A DNA stretch of 56,178 bases, taken from IMG/VR virus record IMGVR_UViG_3300043398_000200, positions 1-56,178 of that record. One strand, 5' to 3'. Every line of letters starts with the position of its first letter. Within the stretch, counting starts at the first letter, position 1. The translations under genes and the position numbers were made by a program. Origin of the DNA: a virus. Positions 17,601 through 24,799 of this stretch are shown one piece after another. Below the pieces are notes generated by a model. The model did no database searches, had not been told where the DNA came from, and was given only the letters and a program-made list of their open reading frames with translations.

Positions 17601-20376
17601 TGGCCCGGTCCCGCAATGTCTGCTCGATGGTTGTGCGAGTGCGACGCTGAAGCGCGGGAATATTGCCCGCCTGCTTCTCCTGCGCGATGAGTTCGTTGCG
17701 CCGCTGGATGGACTGCTCAGCAGTCATCACATGGGTAGTGCGGTCCGGGAACTCGCGGTCCCACGCCGATGCACGGCGCAGCGCGTCCAGGTTGGTGGCA
17801 ACCAATGCAGAACGCGTTACAGCGCCATTCTTGTCACGCTGCTCGACTGCAATGTTGGCCCCAGCAGGCTTACCAGTACCGGAACCGGTGACTGCGCCGA
17901 GGATCTCCTGCATCGAGTGGCCACCGGCCTTCATGCCGATCACTTCGTCGGCCACCTGGCGGTTCTTGGCAATCAGCGTGCCGCCCTTGTCATCGAAGTT
18001 GGCCAGCGGGACACCCACGCCACGAAGCTCATCGAAGCGACCTGTTTCCCGCAGGTGCTGAATATTCGCCGCCGACAGGTACACACCTTCGCGCATGTTG
18101 TCGGGGTTAGCCAGATCACGCATCTGTGCATCGAGATACAGGAATGGCTCGGCTGATGGCTCATCATCCATCTCGCCGGGGCGCTGGGTCAACGAGGCGG
18201 ACTGGCTCGTAACCGGGTCAACACGAGCGTACAGCCCTTCCGACAGCTGCCCTGAATCGTACAGGGCCGCCGCGGCCTGGTTGGCTTCCTCGGACGTAGC
18301 AAACACCTGCTGCTGAAGCACGTCACCGTTGCCACCGAAAACACTCAACTGAAAGCCCTGCTTCAATACGCCAGGTGCGGTGGGTGGCGCACTCTGTGAA
18401 GGCAGTGGAGCAGTGCCTGGGCCGAGCGGGGCCGCCGGCGCTGGATTGAACATGTCCAGCTGGTTCTCATCGGCAGCAGTGCCAAGGTACGTGCCTGGGG
18501 CACCGGACTCGTTGCCGCGGAAACCCTCGGGCTGCGACAGGTCCGGGGCCTGCGGTTCCGGTATCGGAGCCACATAGTCGGGGCCACGCCCCCGCACAAT
18601 ATCCGTTCGCCCCAGCCCTCGCTGGCGGTAGCGGCCGCCCTGGCGGATGTCAGCCCCCTGCGTCAGCGGGAGTTCCTGCTGCGTGTTACGAACGTAGGTG
18701 CTTGGCAGTGAGCGGGCGAACCGCTCCTGATCCTCATCGAACTGCGGCAGCATGGATTCCTGCTGCACGGGGTACAGCCCCTGCCCAGGGGCAAAGTTCT
18801 GCGCAAGCCCACGCCGAGGGCCAGGTTGGCGCAGCTGCTCCTGCAGGGTGTTGTACCCAGCCACTTCCTCCTGTGCGGTGCTGGAAGGCTGATCGAACAG
18901 GTCCCCCATCATGCCGTCGCGTCGAATGTTCCCTGCTACCTCACCCCCAGCAACAATCGCCTGCTGAATGTCCAAAGGAACAGGGCCAAGATCGAGCGCC
19001 CGCTGCCTTGGGGCACGTAGACCGATGTCCGGCGCAATGGGGTACATTGACCCTTCACGGCGATGCGCCAGCAACGCAACAGCACTGTCTTCCGTCGGGT
19101 CGCGCAGCGGGTCAAAGTTTGATCCAAACTCACCCGTAGAATCGTAGCCCGCGGGCTGCCCCGTGTACCCTCCAGGCGGCGGCTCCTGCTGCTTGAACAC
19201 ATCATCGAACGATGCAGGACCAGAAGGCGGCGGGGGTGTTTCTTCTCCTGCTCCCGGCGTGGCGTTGGGGGCGATTGGGACACGCTGGCCAGGACCCACC
19301 AGGCCCGTAGTCACACCACCCAACAAGCCACCAACGACTGCACCAGCCGTTGACTGCTCGGCCACGCCCTGGAACAAGGGGCGGCTATTGTCGTAGACCT
19401 TGGCAGCGAAGTTCTGTGCGGCCTGCTCGTTGCCCGACTGCAGTGCTTCCTGTCCGGCCTCAATGCCGCCACCCGCCACCGCCAGTGCCATGCGACCGCT
19501 GGCGGACTCGAATACGGGCTTCAAGTAGCGCCCCGCCATCGCACCGATGGCACCGGTGATCAGGCCACCCACCAACGGCGCATAGCCCTGTGCCTCAGTG
19601 ATCAGCGTCTGCCGTGCCGTGGTGTCATCCGCACCCTGCGCGATCAGGTCCCGATACCGTTGTGAGCCGGCCTGCAGTTCTTCCGGCTTGGCCTGCTCAA
19701 CTTCGTGCGCGACGTTGGACGCAATCTGCCCAACTGACAGGATGCCTTCGGATGCACCGAGGTACTTGATGGCGTTGGCCGCCATCGCCGCACCCTGCGC
19801 CCCCTTGATGCCGGCAGCAGCCTTCAACCAGATTGCACCGGGGAGTATCGTAACCAGGGTTGACGGTGCGTTCTGCGCGAGCGCGAGGCCGAGCGTGGCC
19901 ATCGTCTCTGTGATGCCACCACGCCACACACTGTTCTGCGGATCGAGTGACAGGAACTGCCGTGCGGCACGCTCCTGCGATTCGGGCGACATGCTGGTGT
20001 ACCAGTTGTCTGCAAACTGCTCTGTTGACTGACGAGCACTGGTCAGTCCTTCCGTGACTGCATTATCGCTTCCCAGCAGCTGTCTGGAGCCATACTCCAA
20101 TGCACCGACGCCCATAGCGCCGACCTGGCCAACGCCCGACATGAATGCCTTGCCATAATCAGCCAGGCCAGGCTCTGCAGGCGCGGGTCCAGCCGGCTGC
20201 AGCGAGCGCAGGCGTGAAAGCAGGTCAGATCCCGGAGGCTGCCCAGGCGTCGGAATAGCCGAGCGCGCACGCACAGCAATCTTTGCAAGATGCTGCTTGG
20301 TGTTCTCCGGTATGTCGGAGTCCGGCCCCAGGTCCGGCATCGGTGCATACGGGAAGATGGCGCTGTAGTTGCTCAC
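11656..20376 (-). CDS. Giant internal virion protein with zincin-type metallopeptidase motif (2906 aa)
   Basis: The largest gene in the window. The first 370 residues contain several hydrophobic, glycine/alanine-rich stretches (near 150-220, 270-290, 345-365), followed by a Pro/Gln-rich region to about 700. Around residue 1688 the motif HETVHAAT gives HExxH, with a downstream glutamate in AEFVAEAFSNPEF (near 1742-1746) as likely third zinc ligand. Two related modules near 2030-2165 share EEAEQWAA/KEARTWAN and a following beta section. The C-terminal part has further hydrophobic segments (LSPAYWFRN near 2370, WALGAAAVLLGGG near 2635). Such polyvalent giant proteins are ejected with the DNA in podoviruses. 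It overlaps the upstream virion gene by ATGA. Confidence 0.85.
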   Translation of the reverse strand: MSNYSAIFPYAPMPDLGPDSDIPENTKQHLAKIAVRARSAIPTPGQPPGSDLLSRLRSLQPAGPAPAEPGLADYGKAFMSGVGQVGAMGVGALEYGSRQLLGSDNAVTEGLTSARQSTEQFADNWYTSMSPESQERAARQFLSLDPQNSVWRGGITETMATLGLALAQNAPSTLVTILPGAIWLKAAAGIKGAQGAAMAANAIKYLGASEGILSVGQIASNVAHEVEQAKPEELQAGSQRYRDLIAQGADDTTARQTLITEAQGYAPLVGGLITGAIGAMAGRYLKPVFESASGRMALAVAGGGIEAGQEALQSGNEQAAQNFAAKVYDNSRPLFQGVAEQSTAGAVVGGLLGGVTTGLVGPGQRVPIAPNATPGAGEETPPPPSGPASFDDVFKQQEPPPGGYTGQPAGYDSTGEFGSNFDPLRDPTEDSAVALLAHRREGSMYPIAPDIGLRAPRQRALDLGPVPLDIQQAIVAGGEVAGNIRRDGMMGDLFDQPSSTAQEEVAGYNTLQEQLRQPGPRRGLAQNFAPGQGLYPVQQESMLPQFDEDQERFARSLPSTYVRNTQQELPLTQGADIRQGGRYRQRGLGRTDIVRGRGPDYVAPIPEPQAPDLSQPEGFRGNESGAPGTYLGTAADENQLDMFNPAPAAPLGPGTAPLPSQSAPPTAPGVLKQGFQLSVFGGNGDVLQQQVFATSEEANQAAAALYDSGQLSEGLYARVDPVTSQSASLTQRPGEMDDEPSAEPFLYLDAQMRDLANPDNMREGVYLSAANIQHLRETGRFDELRGVGVPLANFDDKGGTLIAKNRQVADEVIGMKAGGHSMQEILGAVTGSGTGKPAGANIAVEQRDKNGAVTRSALVATNLDALRRASAWDREFPDRTTHVMTAEQSIQRRNELIAQEKQAGNIPALQRRTRTTIEQTLRDRANARDLALSATRDVKTPDEVLQRLGRVATDTRTLEKVGEVGGFLPPGSYTFSKVAQADRYSKLFELLKTAIENKDEKAARMISRQLGVHLASTKPTTAAERIMAVGHKVNPKGFRGISPAPQSHEEEDNAFTIGHGDLANPYAHAELVEAAKTREIPPEDSVEFEHMFLNAVDVMAAAEKSKEKEEVERPTDVKLTARVNASAVASDRPMQERIAAGATGIESPAGRSARELMAAHTRPSEKKELIGRAFDRVTNREMGSGVSSQGITGRATEHAAVVQKEGQPTETLVSRRQRKDREGNARTMKSAVLGVRQLFDLNVPRKVREGGDAKRAEHAARVKRTYEEVDQSVKLLTESGEASVRFIRDEMKAADSAAKRTRVALADAYLKVLLAYGKILSQMHGASFNVLKEADKYNASVKYITDRKTPDGIVYALSKLMRAESLAQAQAAARMEPVVLQFAHTAKGRLVQNAINLKRLAGRFELGGVLHEAMKGNPMYEAAIAPVITKISGFIARQGGSDKLERRWIEPLTLQDLQMLRAALSPAAVNSERGANYKTKVVEPFVKLFKAFGFRFDENGMLIVPTTPTGQLDDARLNEMFLAERNVVSARRPATEIELAREARLVTDKKTQVVREAAINAQLAKRIKKAPDAPLNPYAFVKSLTEAAQALADNLETNNKISAGDVVRLFSTYVKSGLQRQLLDQLGKLNLDDVHLSWDDRIGRGGRTGQFAVDANGNRTIKLNRALLNAAREKGIDPMAAFIHAVTHETVHAATVGQLEANGALRAQLRSLVDMVRTAATKQGMDYSKHYGLTAKTNVEAEFVAEAFSNPEFQDFLRGVQIDMQESGWSKFVKFVRRALHLDGYQADNALDAIMQLSESLLTGERSEATNGMKWALENVPDNAIREHVGAAMDRLLRSNRVTNDIYKRARDKKLNLGDVGDRMLLSAMSQEQIADQYHRAFYDTDEGSSGLSDYHVAASERDANISAVKQGTEARPGGKAINREWTQLAEKYDDQAIEFARIEAESSLERVFPDRDLDAPGNEHVKSDEMKKVHAELRARLQAIDPEWTRLYGRLRDMYGRTIQQLASLRALNALRPALTGGDTVVMTKKQFNAKYDEGSVQRLGLDTVSGIQKEFGKQQTFGTREEAEQWAANEQADNPSMQFTEISKDKKTGQFEATVSVLSDDMASTVAAIARIPKMQQGPYAPLFREGDYVVHANLILDHKTFQDKKEARTWANTEAAKEVTRSARVERNPDGSWTGSVVQFEVQYRKTRAEAEAVRQVLVQEYGETGTSDVELKNEFLNGPTLLKSDDRLSRVMDKLTGNPAAQNAIKELYMEQLADASFRQHQRRRENILGAEADNAQQAMARYTEGAAYHIAQLRYGHVMSDALYRMDQFIKKVAEHKIKSPLDSVKLGHIYRELKARDTLAATPSKVIPLIQKGTQLSQLFMLLSPAYWFRNSMQVPMVMLPWLAARHGTAKAVGALLRAQKLIAHPLLTQTGRSWLGAKAAISASTGEDAFEVLEQIEGWIRQRSPPAQAAEYMKLLDKLKQQGALEITTATELRNMSEGKGNSQAQRLLDATRIMSHLTEVNNRVVSAIAAYDLAREPGPRQMTQEAAAAYARSAVSKTHMNYSASNAPRLFGRGGPLGRASPLVFQFMKYPQGMYALLIDNFYRARRGASQQERREGAKTIAGLLMSHAVVGGMTGVMLQPIKWALGAAAVLLGGGADQKEPYTWTNAMSGDIYDKWVHDAANAALGTDLGQVLARGLPTALGQDYATSLSLGSLYMLDLKADTTESLLGSLVKGLGGPTLNLGMRFHSGMKYMMEGQPWRGTEMLLPKMFSDVSKALRYSQTGIVDTRGAMIESPENLHPIDLFWQSLGVQPARIEQLYEKRGAINTQKAYEADQRAALLRRWALADMEDRQEVRAKIDAFNSKRPIHRITASALIRARQAMRKTEASNLRYTANLRPSERQLAEDFEGYNDE

Positions 20377-22112
20377 TTCTTCGGTCGCTGCGCCTGTGGC
20401 AGGTCGGCAGCCTCAAGTGCTGCCTGAAGCTGCCCTATAGAAGCTACTCGCTTGGCTTCAGCCAGTGCTCGCTCTGCGCTGATGGCCCCCTGGTACCTCT
20501 GCTTGATCTCGGCAGCGAGAAGCGCAATGTCGGGTATGTCAGCAGGATCGACAATCCCACTCTCGTCCTCTTGCAGGTTCTTGCGGAACGCAGCCTCGGC
20601 CGCGCGGAACGCGGTGCTATCCACATAAGCGCCAGCACCGCCACGCGCCTTTTCCGCCGCCAGCTCCACGCGCAGGGCGTCAGTTTCCTGGTTGGATCGT
20701 GCGTTGATCATTGCTGCCCAGCCCGCACGATCCTTGTACGTGGAGTCGGTCCTCACCTTCTGGTTCTCGCGTTCCTCGTCGCGCATCGACTTGGCGTACA
20801 GCCCCCACTTGGCCGGGTCCGCAGCTGCCTCAGCCAGATGCATTGCTGTTTCAGGGTCGATGGCCTTCACGGTATTGGGGATTGGCTTACCAGTCTTCTC
20901 ATTGACTTCGAAGCCGACAATGTGCTGACCCTGAACACCGAACTGCATGCTGGTGCCGGACGGCAGGTAGTGCCATGCGGTCTTGTAGGCCGCCATCGCT
21001 CCCTTGTTGTTACCACCCTGCTGGAGCAGTGCACCCTGACGCGCGTAGTGCGCGAAGCCTTCCTGCTGCTTCTGCTTGATGATGGCATCGACCTGATCAT
21101 CAACCAGTTCCGGGTTGCCTTCTCCACCCTCCAGCATGGCATTGAGCAGTGCGCGACGATACTTCGTCCAGTCAGCGCGCGAAAAGTCCGGGATGTCGGT
21201 CTGATCGACATCAGTGATATCCACCATTGCAGCAACTGGTGCGGCTGCAGCAGTCGGCGCTGCGCTGCGCCCACTGGTGCGCTTACTCAAAGCCGTGACG
21301 GCGGCCGACGTGCTCCCTGGGTTTGACGGCGCAACCCAGTCCGAGTTGTGCTGCCGCGCCACCATTGCGCCACTACGCCCTGGTGCCGCTGGTGCAGCGG
21401 GGGTTGGAGCAGGAGCGGGTGCTACTTGTCTTCCGGCAAACGGAGGGGTCTGCCCACGAGCAAGGGCGGCGGCGCGGGCATTGTTTACCCAATCAGCACC
21501 GTAAGCCAATGGCTGACGCTTATCCGAAGCAGTATCGAACTGCTGCGCCTGCACAGCATCAGCGTTGTAGTCGATGGCCGATTGCCTATCCCTGATGCTC
21601 TGAACGTAGGCGGCCTCTTTTGCATTACGCTGAGCTACGACCTCCAGTGCGCGCTTCTTCGCCATCTCCAGGGCGTTGTCTGGAGTACCATCGGCAAACC
21701 CCTCTGGTTCATCTCCAATCAGAGTCTGCTCCAGTCCGGTACTAGGGTCGTCCCCCTGCGTACCGCCGACATCGTAGTCAGCACCGTAAGAAGGTGCCGC
21801 AGCAAAACCAGCAGCAGGAATGGCGGCTTTCGGGCGGCGGAACAAGCCCCGTAACCGGGAAAAAGACTGACGCATGCGGTCCTGAATCGGATCACTCAGC
21901 CCTGATGGGTCAACCATGTACGGGGACGTATCGAGCGAACTCTCCCCCAACGCCGACGAAATGCGGTCACTGCGATGCCGTTTCTGCGCAACCCCCAACG
22001 CACCAGTCTCGATGGCCTGCTGCCGCAGCTTGCGGAACTGCTTGTTTTCTTCCCAACGGTCGCGGGCATCACGGCCGGCGGCGAAACTTGCGGGTACGTC
22101 TTCCCAACCCAT
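20373..22112 (-). CDS. Internal virion protein (579 aa)
   Basis: The ATG at 22112 (MGWEDVPASF) has a GAGG site and lies ten bases after the preceding gene; the upstream open frame is not protein-like. The protein is charged and helical, with a Pro/Ala-rich linker near residue 260 (APAPTPAAPAAPG) and a helical C-terminal third ending in LPQAQRPKK. I see no lysozyme or protease motif. Its place between the 339-aa and 2906-aa proteins is that of an ejection protein in podoviruses. Confidence 0.75.
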   Translation of the reverse strand: MGWEDVPASFAAGRDARDRWEENKQFRKLRQQAIETGALGVAQKRHRSDRISSALGESSLDTSPYMVDPSGLSDPIQDRMRQSFSRLRGLFRRPKAAIPAAGFAAAPSYGADYDVGGTQGDDPSTGLEQTLIGDEPEGFADGTPDNALEMAKKRALEVVAQRNAKEAAYVQSIRDRQSAIDYNADAVQAQQFDTASDKRQPLAYGADWVNNARAAALARGQTPPFAGRQVAPAPAPTPAAPAAPGRSGAMVARQHNSDWVAPSNPGSTSAAVTALSKRTSGRSAAPTAAAAPVAAMVDITDVDQTDIPDFSRADWTKYRRALLNAMLEGGEGNPELVDDQVDAIIKQKQQEGFAHYARQGALLQQGGNNKGAMAAYKTAWHYLPSGTSMQFGVQGQHIVGFEVNEKTGKPIPNTVKAIDPETAMHLAEAAADPAKWGLYAKSMRDEERENQKVRTDSTYKDRAGWAAMINARSNQETDALRVELAAEKARGGAGAYVDSTAFRAAEAAFRKNLQEDESGIVDPADIPDIALLAAEIKQRYQGAISAERALAEAKRVASIGQLQAALEAADLPQAQRPKK

Positions 22113-22122
22113 TGTCGTTACC

Positions 22123-23142
22123 TCACGCCATCGCAGCGCGCTGCTGGGCCGCAGGAGTATGGTACTTCTGCAGCAGCTTGTCGAAGAACTCCCGTCCCTT
22201 GGCCTGCACCACATCGGCGGGGATCACGTACTCCTTGACCGACAGCATGGCAGGCACCTGATCATCGATGCCACTGCCGTCTCCAGGCCCCTGGACCGGC
22301 CCCACCTGCTGCATGGGGATAGCCTGCCGCGGCTCGCCGCCATCAGCCATGAACATGCCTGCAATGCCGGCCACGCCACTGATGGCCCCGGTGATCGAGT
22401 CGCTGTTCTGCTTGGCGGCCGCCGAGGCATTCTGGAAGCCCTGGGTCGAGATGTTGGACGCGGAGTTGTACCCCTGCAGGGCTGTGTTCAGCCCCTGCCC
22501 GGCCGCGCCGAAGGATGCCGCCCCGCCGGCGGTGGTCGCATTTGCATTGCCCACCTGCGAGTTGCCAGCGTTGAGTACCTGACCGTACGCACCGGCCACG
22601 TTGGATGGGTACCCCTTGCCGATGTTCAGCGCCTCGGCACGGAGCGAACGGCCAACGGCTTCAGTGTTACGGGCCGCGTTGGTGCCCGCCGCAGCCTGGG
22701 CCTGGGCCTGGGCCGTGCGGACGCCAACATCGAGGGCCTGGTTGCGCACCATGCTCGGGTCAACGCCGTAGCCCTCCAGCCTCTGCAGAGCGTTGGTACG
22801 CTGTGCGTCGAACGACTGGTTGACATCGGCAATGGCCCGACTGCGGTCCGCCGCCCGTCGGGTGGGCGAGTCGTAGTTCTGGAAGTCCTTGACCAGGTTG
22901 TCTTCGAGTGGCTGGTAGATCTGCTGGTAACGGCTGCGGTCGAGCCTGGCATTGGCCAGCTGCTCGTCCTGCACGGCGTTCTGCTTGCCCAGCACCTGCT
23001 GGAGCGTTTCGCGGTTCTTCGCGTCCTGCTCTTTGGCCCACGCAAGCTGGTCGGCAGAATTCTGCCGCGCAATGTCCGCCGTCTCCTTGGATGAGTCAGC
23101 CAGCGGCTGCAAGTTTGGCGGGTCGGGTGCTTTCTTTGACAT
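22123..23142 (-). CDS. Internal virion protein with DGG/AMLSxxEYVIPADVV motif (339 aa)
   Basis: The first half is a long Gln/Ala-rich helix. The middle is glycine/alanine/asparagine-rich low complexity (near residues 175-260). The end carries ADGGEP and DDQVPAMLSVKEYVIPADV followed by GREFFDKLLQKYH, a C-terminal signature repeatedly found in phage virion proteins that precede large ejection proteins. A GAGG site precedes the ATG. The 5' end overlaps the acetyltransferase-like gene by 47 bp. Confidence 0.75.
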   Translation of the reverse strand: MSKKAPDPPNLQPLADSSKETADIARQNSADQLAWAKEQDAKNRETLQQVLGKQNAVQDEQLANARLDRSRYQQIYQPLEDNLVKDFQNYDSPTRRAADRSRAIADVNQSFDAQRTNALQRLEGYGVDPSMVRNQALDVGVRTAQAQAQAAAGTNAARNTEAVGRSLRAEALNIGKGYPSNVAGAYGQVLNAGNSQVGNANATTAGGAASFGAAGQGLNTALQGYNSASNISTQGFQNASAAAKQNSDSITGAISGVAGIAGMFMADGGEPRQAIPMQQVGPVQGPGDGSGIDDQVPAMLSVKEYVIPADVVQAKGREFFDKLLQKYHTPAAQQRAAMA

Positions 23143-23551
23143 AGTACTTGGACCTCATCCAGTCATCGCGCGTGAAGCGAAGGAAGTGAAGCCCCCCATC
23201 GGGGTGCGCGCCTTCCGCAAAGAATACTTCCTTGAATCCGAGCCGGCGGTCGATGTCGAGGGCAAGGGTGTTGCCAGAAGGCACAACGCCGAAGACCATT
23301 GCAAGGTCGAGGACTTCGAAGGGGTACCGGAACGCGCGTCGAATAAAATCGCGCGTGATCCAGGGACCTTCCCCGGCCATATGCATACGACAGCACGTCC
23401 CTGTAAACCCTTCATATCCAACGACGGCGATGATGTGGTCATCGACGACTCGCGCGAGTGCGCGGAAGTCAGAAGACCAAGGCAGGCCAATACGCTGACG
23501 AAGCCAGTCATGAATGACGAAGGGCGGTGTTGACGTATAGAAGTCACTCAC
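23096..23551 (-). CDS. GNAT-like acetyltransferase fold protein
   Basis: GTG at 23551 shares a base with the preceding stop and has AAAGAG at good spacing; it gives a product of 151 aa. The central strands (HIIAVVGYEGFTG), the later NTLALDIDRRLGFKEVFF (the 'neighbour becomes strange' helix and beta-bulge region of GNATs) and the final HFLRFTRDDW support a GNAT fold, although the acetyl-CoA loop is not a clean Q/RxxGxG/A. Proteins of this type are common among phage structural genes with no known substrate. Confidence 0.6.
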   Translation of the reverse strand: MSDFYTSTPPFVIHDWLRQRIGLPWSSDFRALARVVDDHIIAVVGYEGFTGTCCRMHMAGEGPWITRDFIRRAFRYPFEVLDLAMVFGVVPSGNTLALDIDRRLGFKEVFFAEGAHPDGGLHFLRFTRDDWMRSKYYVKESTRPAKLAAAG

Positions 23552-23946
23552 TAGAACTCTTTGCAATCAGGAAGCGGGAATGTGACCTTCGAAAGCTTGT
23601 GATACTCGAAGATCGTTTTCTGCAGGGTCTCCAGGTACAACTGCTTCAGGGTGGGGTTGTCGGTCCTGCAGTGCATGGCCCTCATGGCGAGGATGCGACC
23701 CTCCAGGTCTACCGCCCTGGCCTGCACCAGCTGCTGGCGGATTTCCTGCGTATCAGCGGCTGAGGCAAACCCCGGATAGATCGACGGGATAAAGCCGCAG
23801 GCCAGTGCGATGTGTGTTGCGAGTCCCATACCAATAACTCCTGTAGTGATTGCCATAAACCATCTCCACGCAACAACATCTTCCGCGTCCGCGTCGTGGC
23901 CAGGGGGGCGCAGTCGTCCTGCCATACTGAGTACTTCCTCGATCAT
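23551..23946 (-). CDS. Single-pass membrane protein of the lysis region, possible spanin-type accessory (131 aa)
   Basis: The ATG at 23946 overlaps the holin stop (ATGA). After a charged N terminus of about 25 residues a transmembrane segment follows (WRWFMAITTGVIGMGLATHI plus ALACGF). The rest is a helical soluble domain (QEIRQQLVQARAVDLEGR) ending FPLPDCKEF with a terminal cysteine. Its topology and place right after endolysin and holin suggest an inner-membrane spanin or lysis accessory. Spanin sequences are too variable to confirm by eye, and no partner with a lipobox is seen. Confidence 0.6.
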   Translation of the reverse strand: MIEEVLSMAGRLRPPGHDADAEDVVAWRWFMAITTGVIGMGLATHIALACGFIPSIYPGFASAADTQEIRQQLVQARAVDLEGRILAMRAMHCRTDNPTLKQLYLETLQKTIFEYHKLSKVTFPLPDCKEF

Positions 23947-24368
23947 GGTGTGTCGCTTTGCGTCCTGCGCCAGTAGCGAATGCCGACAGTTGCAAAAAAG
24001 AGCGACACCAGCATGATCTGGTACCACACCGGTGTCTTGGCGAGGGCGGCGAACCCCTTCAGGACGTAAATGTCCAGCCCTGGGATGAAGGCCATCACCG
24101 CCGGCATGCTGACAACAATCAGTGTATACTCATCCTTCCATGACGAGGCGGCCTGCCGGGCGAACTCCATCTCCCAGTTCGCATCGGCCGTCAGGCCCTG
24201 CGATACCAGTTCAATCTGCCGGGTCTTCTGCGCAAGCAGCAGTTCGTGGTCCTTGATCCGTGCCTCGGATTCGAACTTCGCCTGTTCGACTTTCAGCTCC
24301 GCCCGACGCTTGAAATAATCTGCGACAGGGCCGGTGAGGCCGGTAATGGCATCTGTGAGCAGACTCAT
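23943..24368 (-). CDS. Holin, three-TM family type
   Basis: The 141-residue protein starts with MSLLTDAITGLTGPVADYF, has a long charged helix (ELKVEQAKFESEARIKDHEL), then hydrophobic segments around TLIVVSMPAVMAFIPG and WYQIMLVSLFFATVGI, and a short basic C terminus. This matches the Holin_3TMs family found beside endolysins in many phages. It would form the pore or depolarise the inner membrane to trigger lysis. Starts and stops overlap with both neighbours. Confidence 0.85.
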   Translation of the reverse strand: MSLLTDAITGLTGPVADYFKRRAELKVEQAKFESEARIKDHELLLAQKTRQIELVSQGLTADANWEMEFARQAASSWKDEYTLIVVSMPAVMAFIPGLDIYVLKGFAALAKTPVWYQIMLVSLFFATVGIRYWRRTQSDTP

Positions 24369-24799
24369 GGAGTACCTCCGATACCAGCGATATCCCGCCA
24401 GTTCTTCTGCTGCAAGTGCGCCAGTTCCGAGAATCTTGGCTCGTTCGCCAGCGACTGTAAACCAACCTTCTCTGCCAATGCAATAGCCCGCCCATACAAC
24501 GACTTATCGTTCCACTGGGGCTTGCCAAGCAGCATCGGCACGAAGTCCAGGGCCAGGCCGAAATTGTGCGCCGACTGCCCCCCACGGGCGTTGGTGACGG
24601 TGCGGCCCATCGGCCGGCGCGTCGTCACGTCCTTGCCTTTGACCGTGCGGCCAACCTTGTACAGTTCGTCCTGCTCCGCACTCGTCCGCAGGGTGCAGTA
24701 GATCAGCACTGTCAGGCCGGCGGTGCGGCACTCCGCCTGCCACTTGTAGGCCAGTGCGGCAAACTCCGGTCGGCAGTCATTGAGGCTGGTGGAGGGCAT
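24365..24799 (-). CDS. Endolysin, M15 D,D-/L,D-peptidase (VanY-like)
   Basis: The 144-aa protein shows the M15 peptidase signatures: LIYCTLRTSAEQDELY (substrate-side Arg and Gln region), SAHNFGLALDF (zinc ligands H and D in SxHxxGxAxD), and the late RFSELAHLQ with catalytic Glu and third zinc ligand His. It would cleave peptide bonds of peptidoglycan. No signal peptide is present, so export depends on the downstream holin. The start overlaps the stop of the fibre gene (TAATG). Confidence 0.9.
   Translation of the reverse strand: MPSTSLNDCRPEFAALAYKWQAECRTAGLTVLIYCTLRTSAEQDELYKVGRTVKGKDVTTRRPMGRTVTNARGGQSAHNFGLALDFVPMLLGKPQWNDKSLYGRAIALAEKVGLQSLANEPRFSELAHLQQKNWRDIAGIGGTP

Noticed and set aside
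22123-22214. Longer N terminus for the 579-aa virion protein
   Set aside because: The extra codons are Cys/Ser/Arg-rich text antisense-like in composition and overlap the end of the preceding gene; ATG at 22112 has a proper ribosome site.
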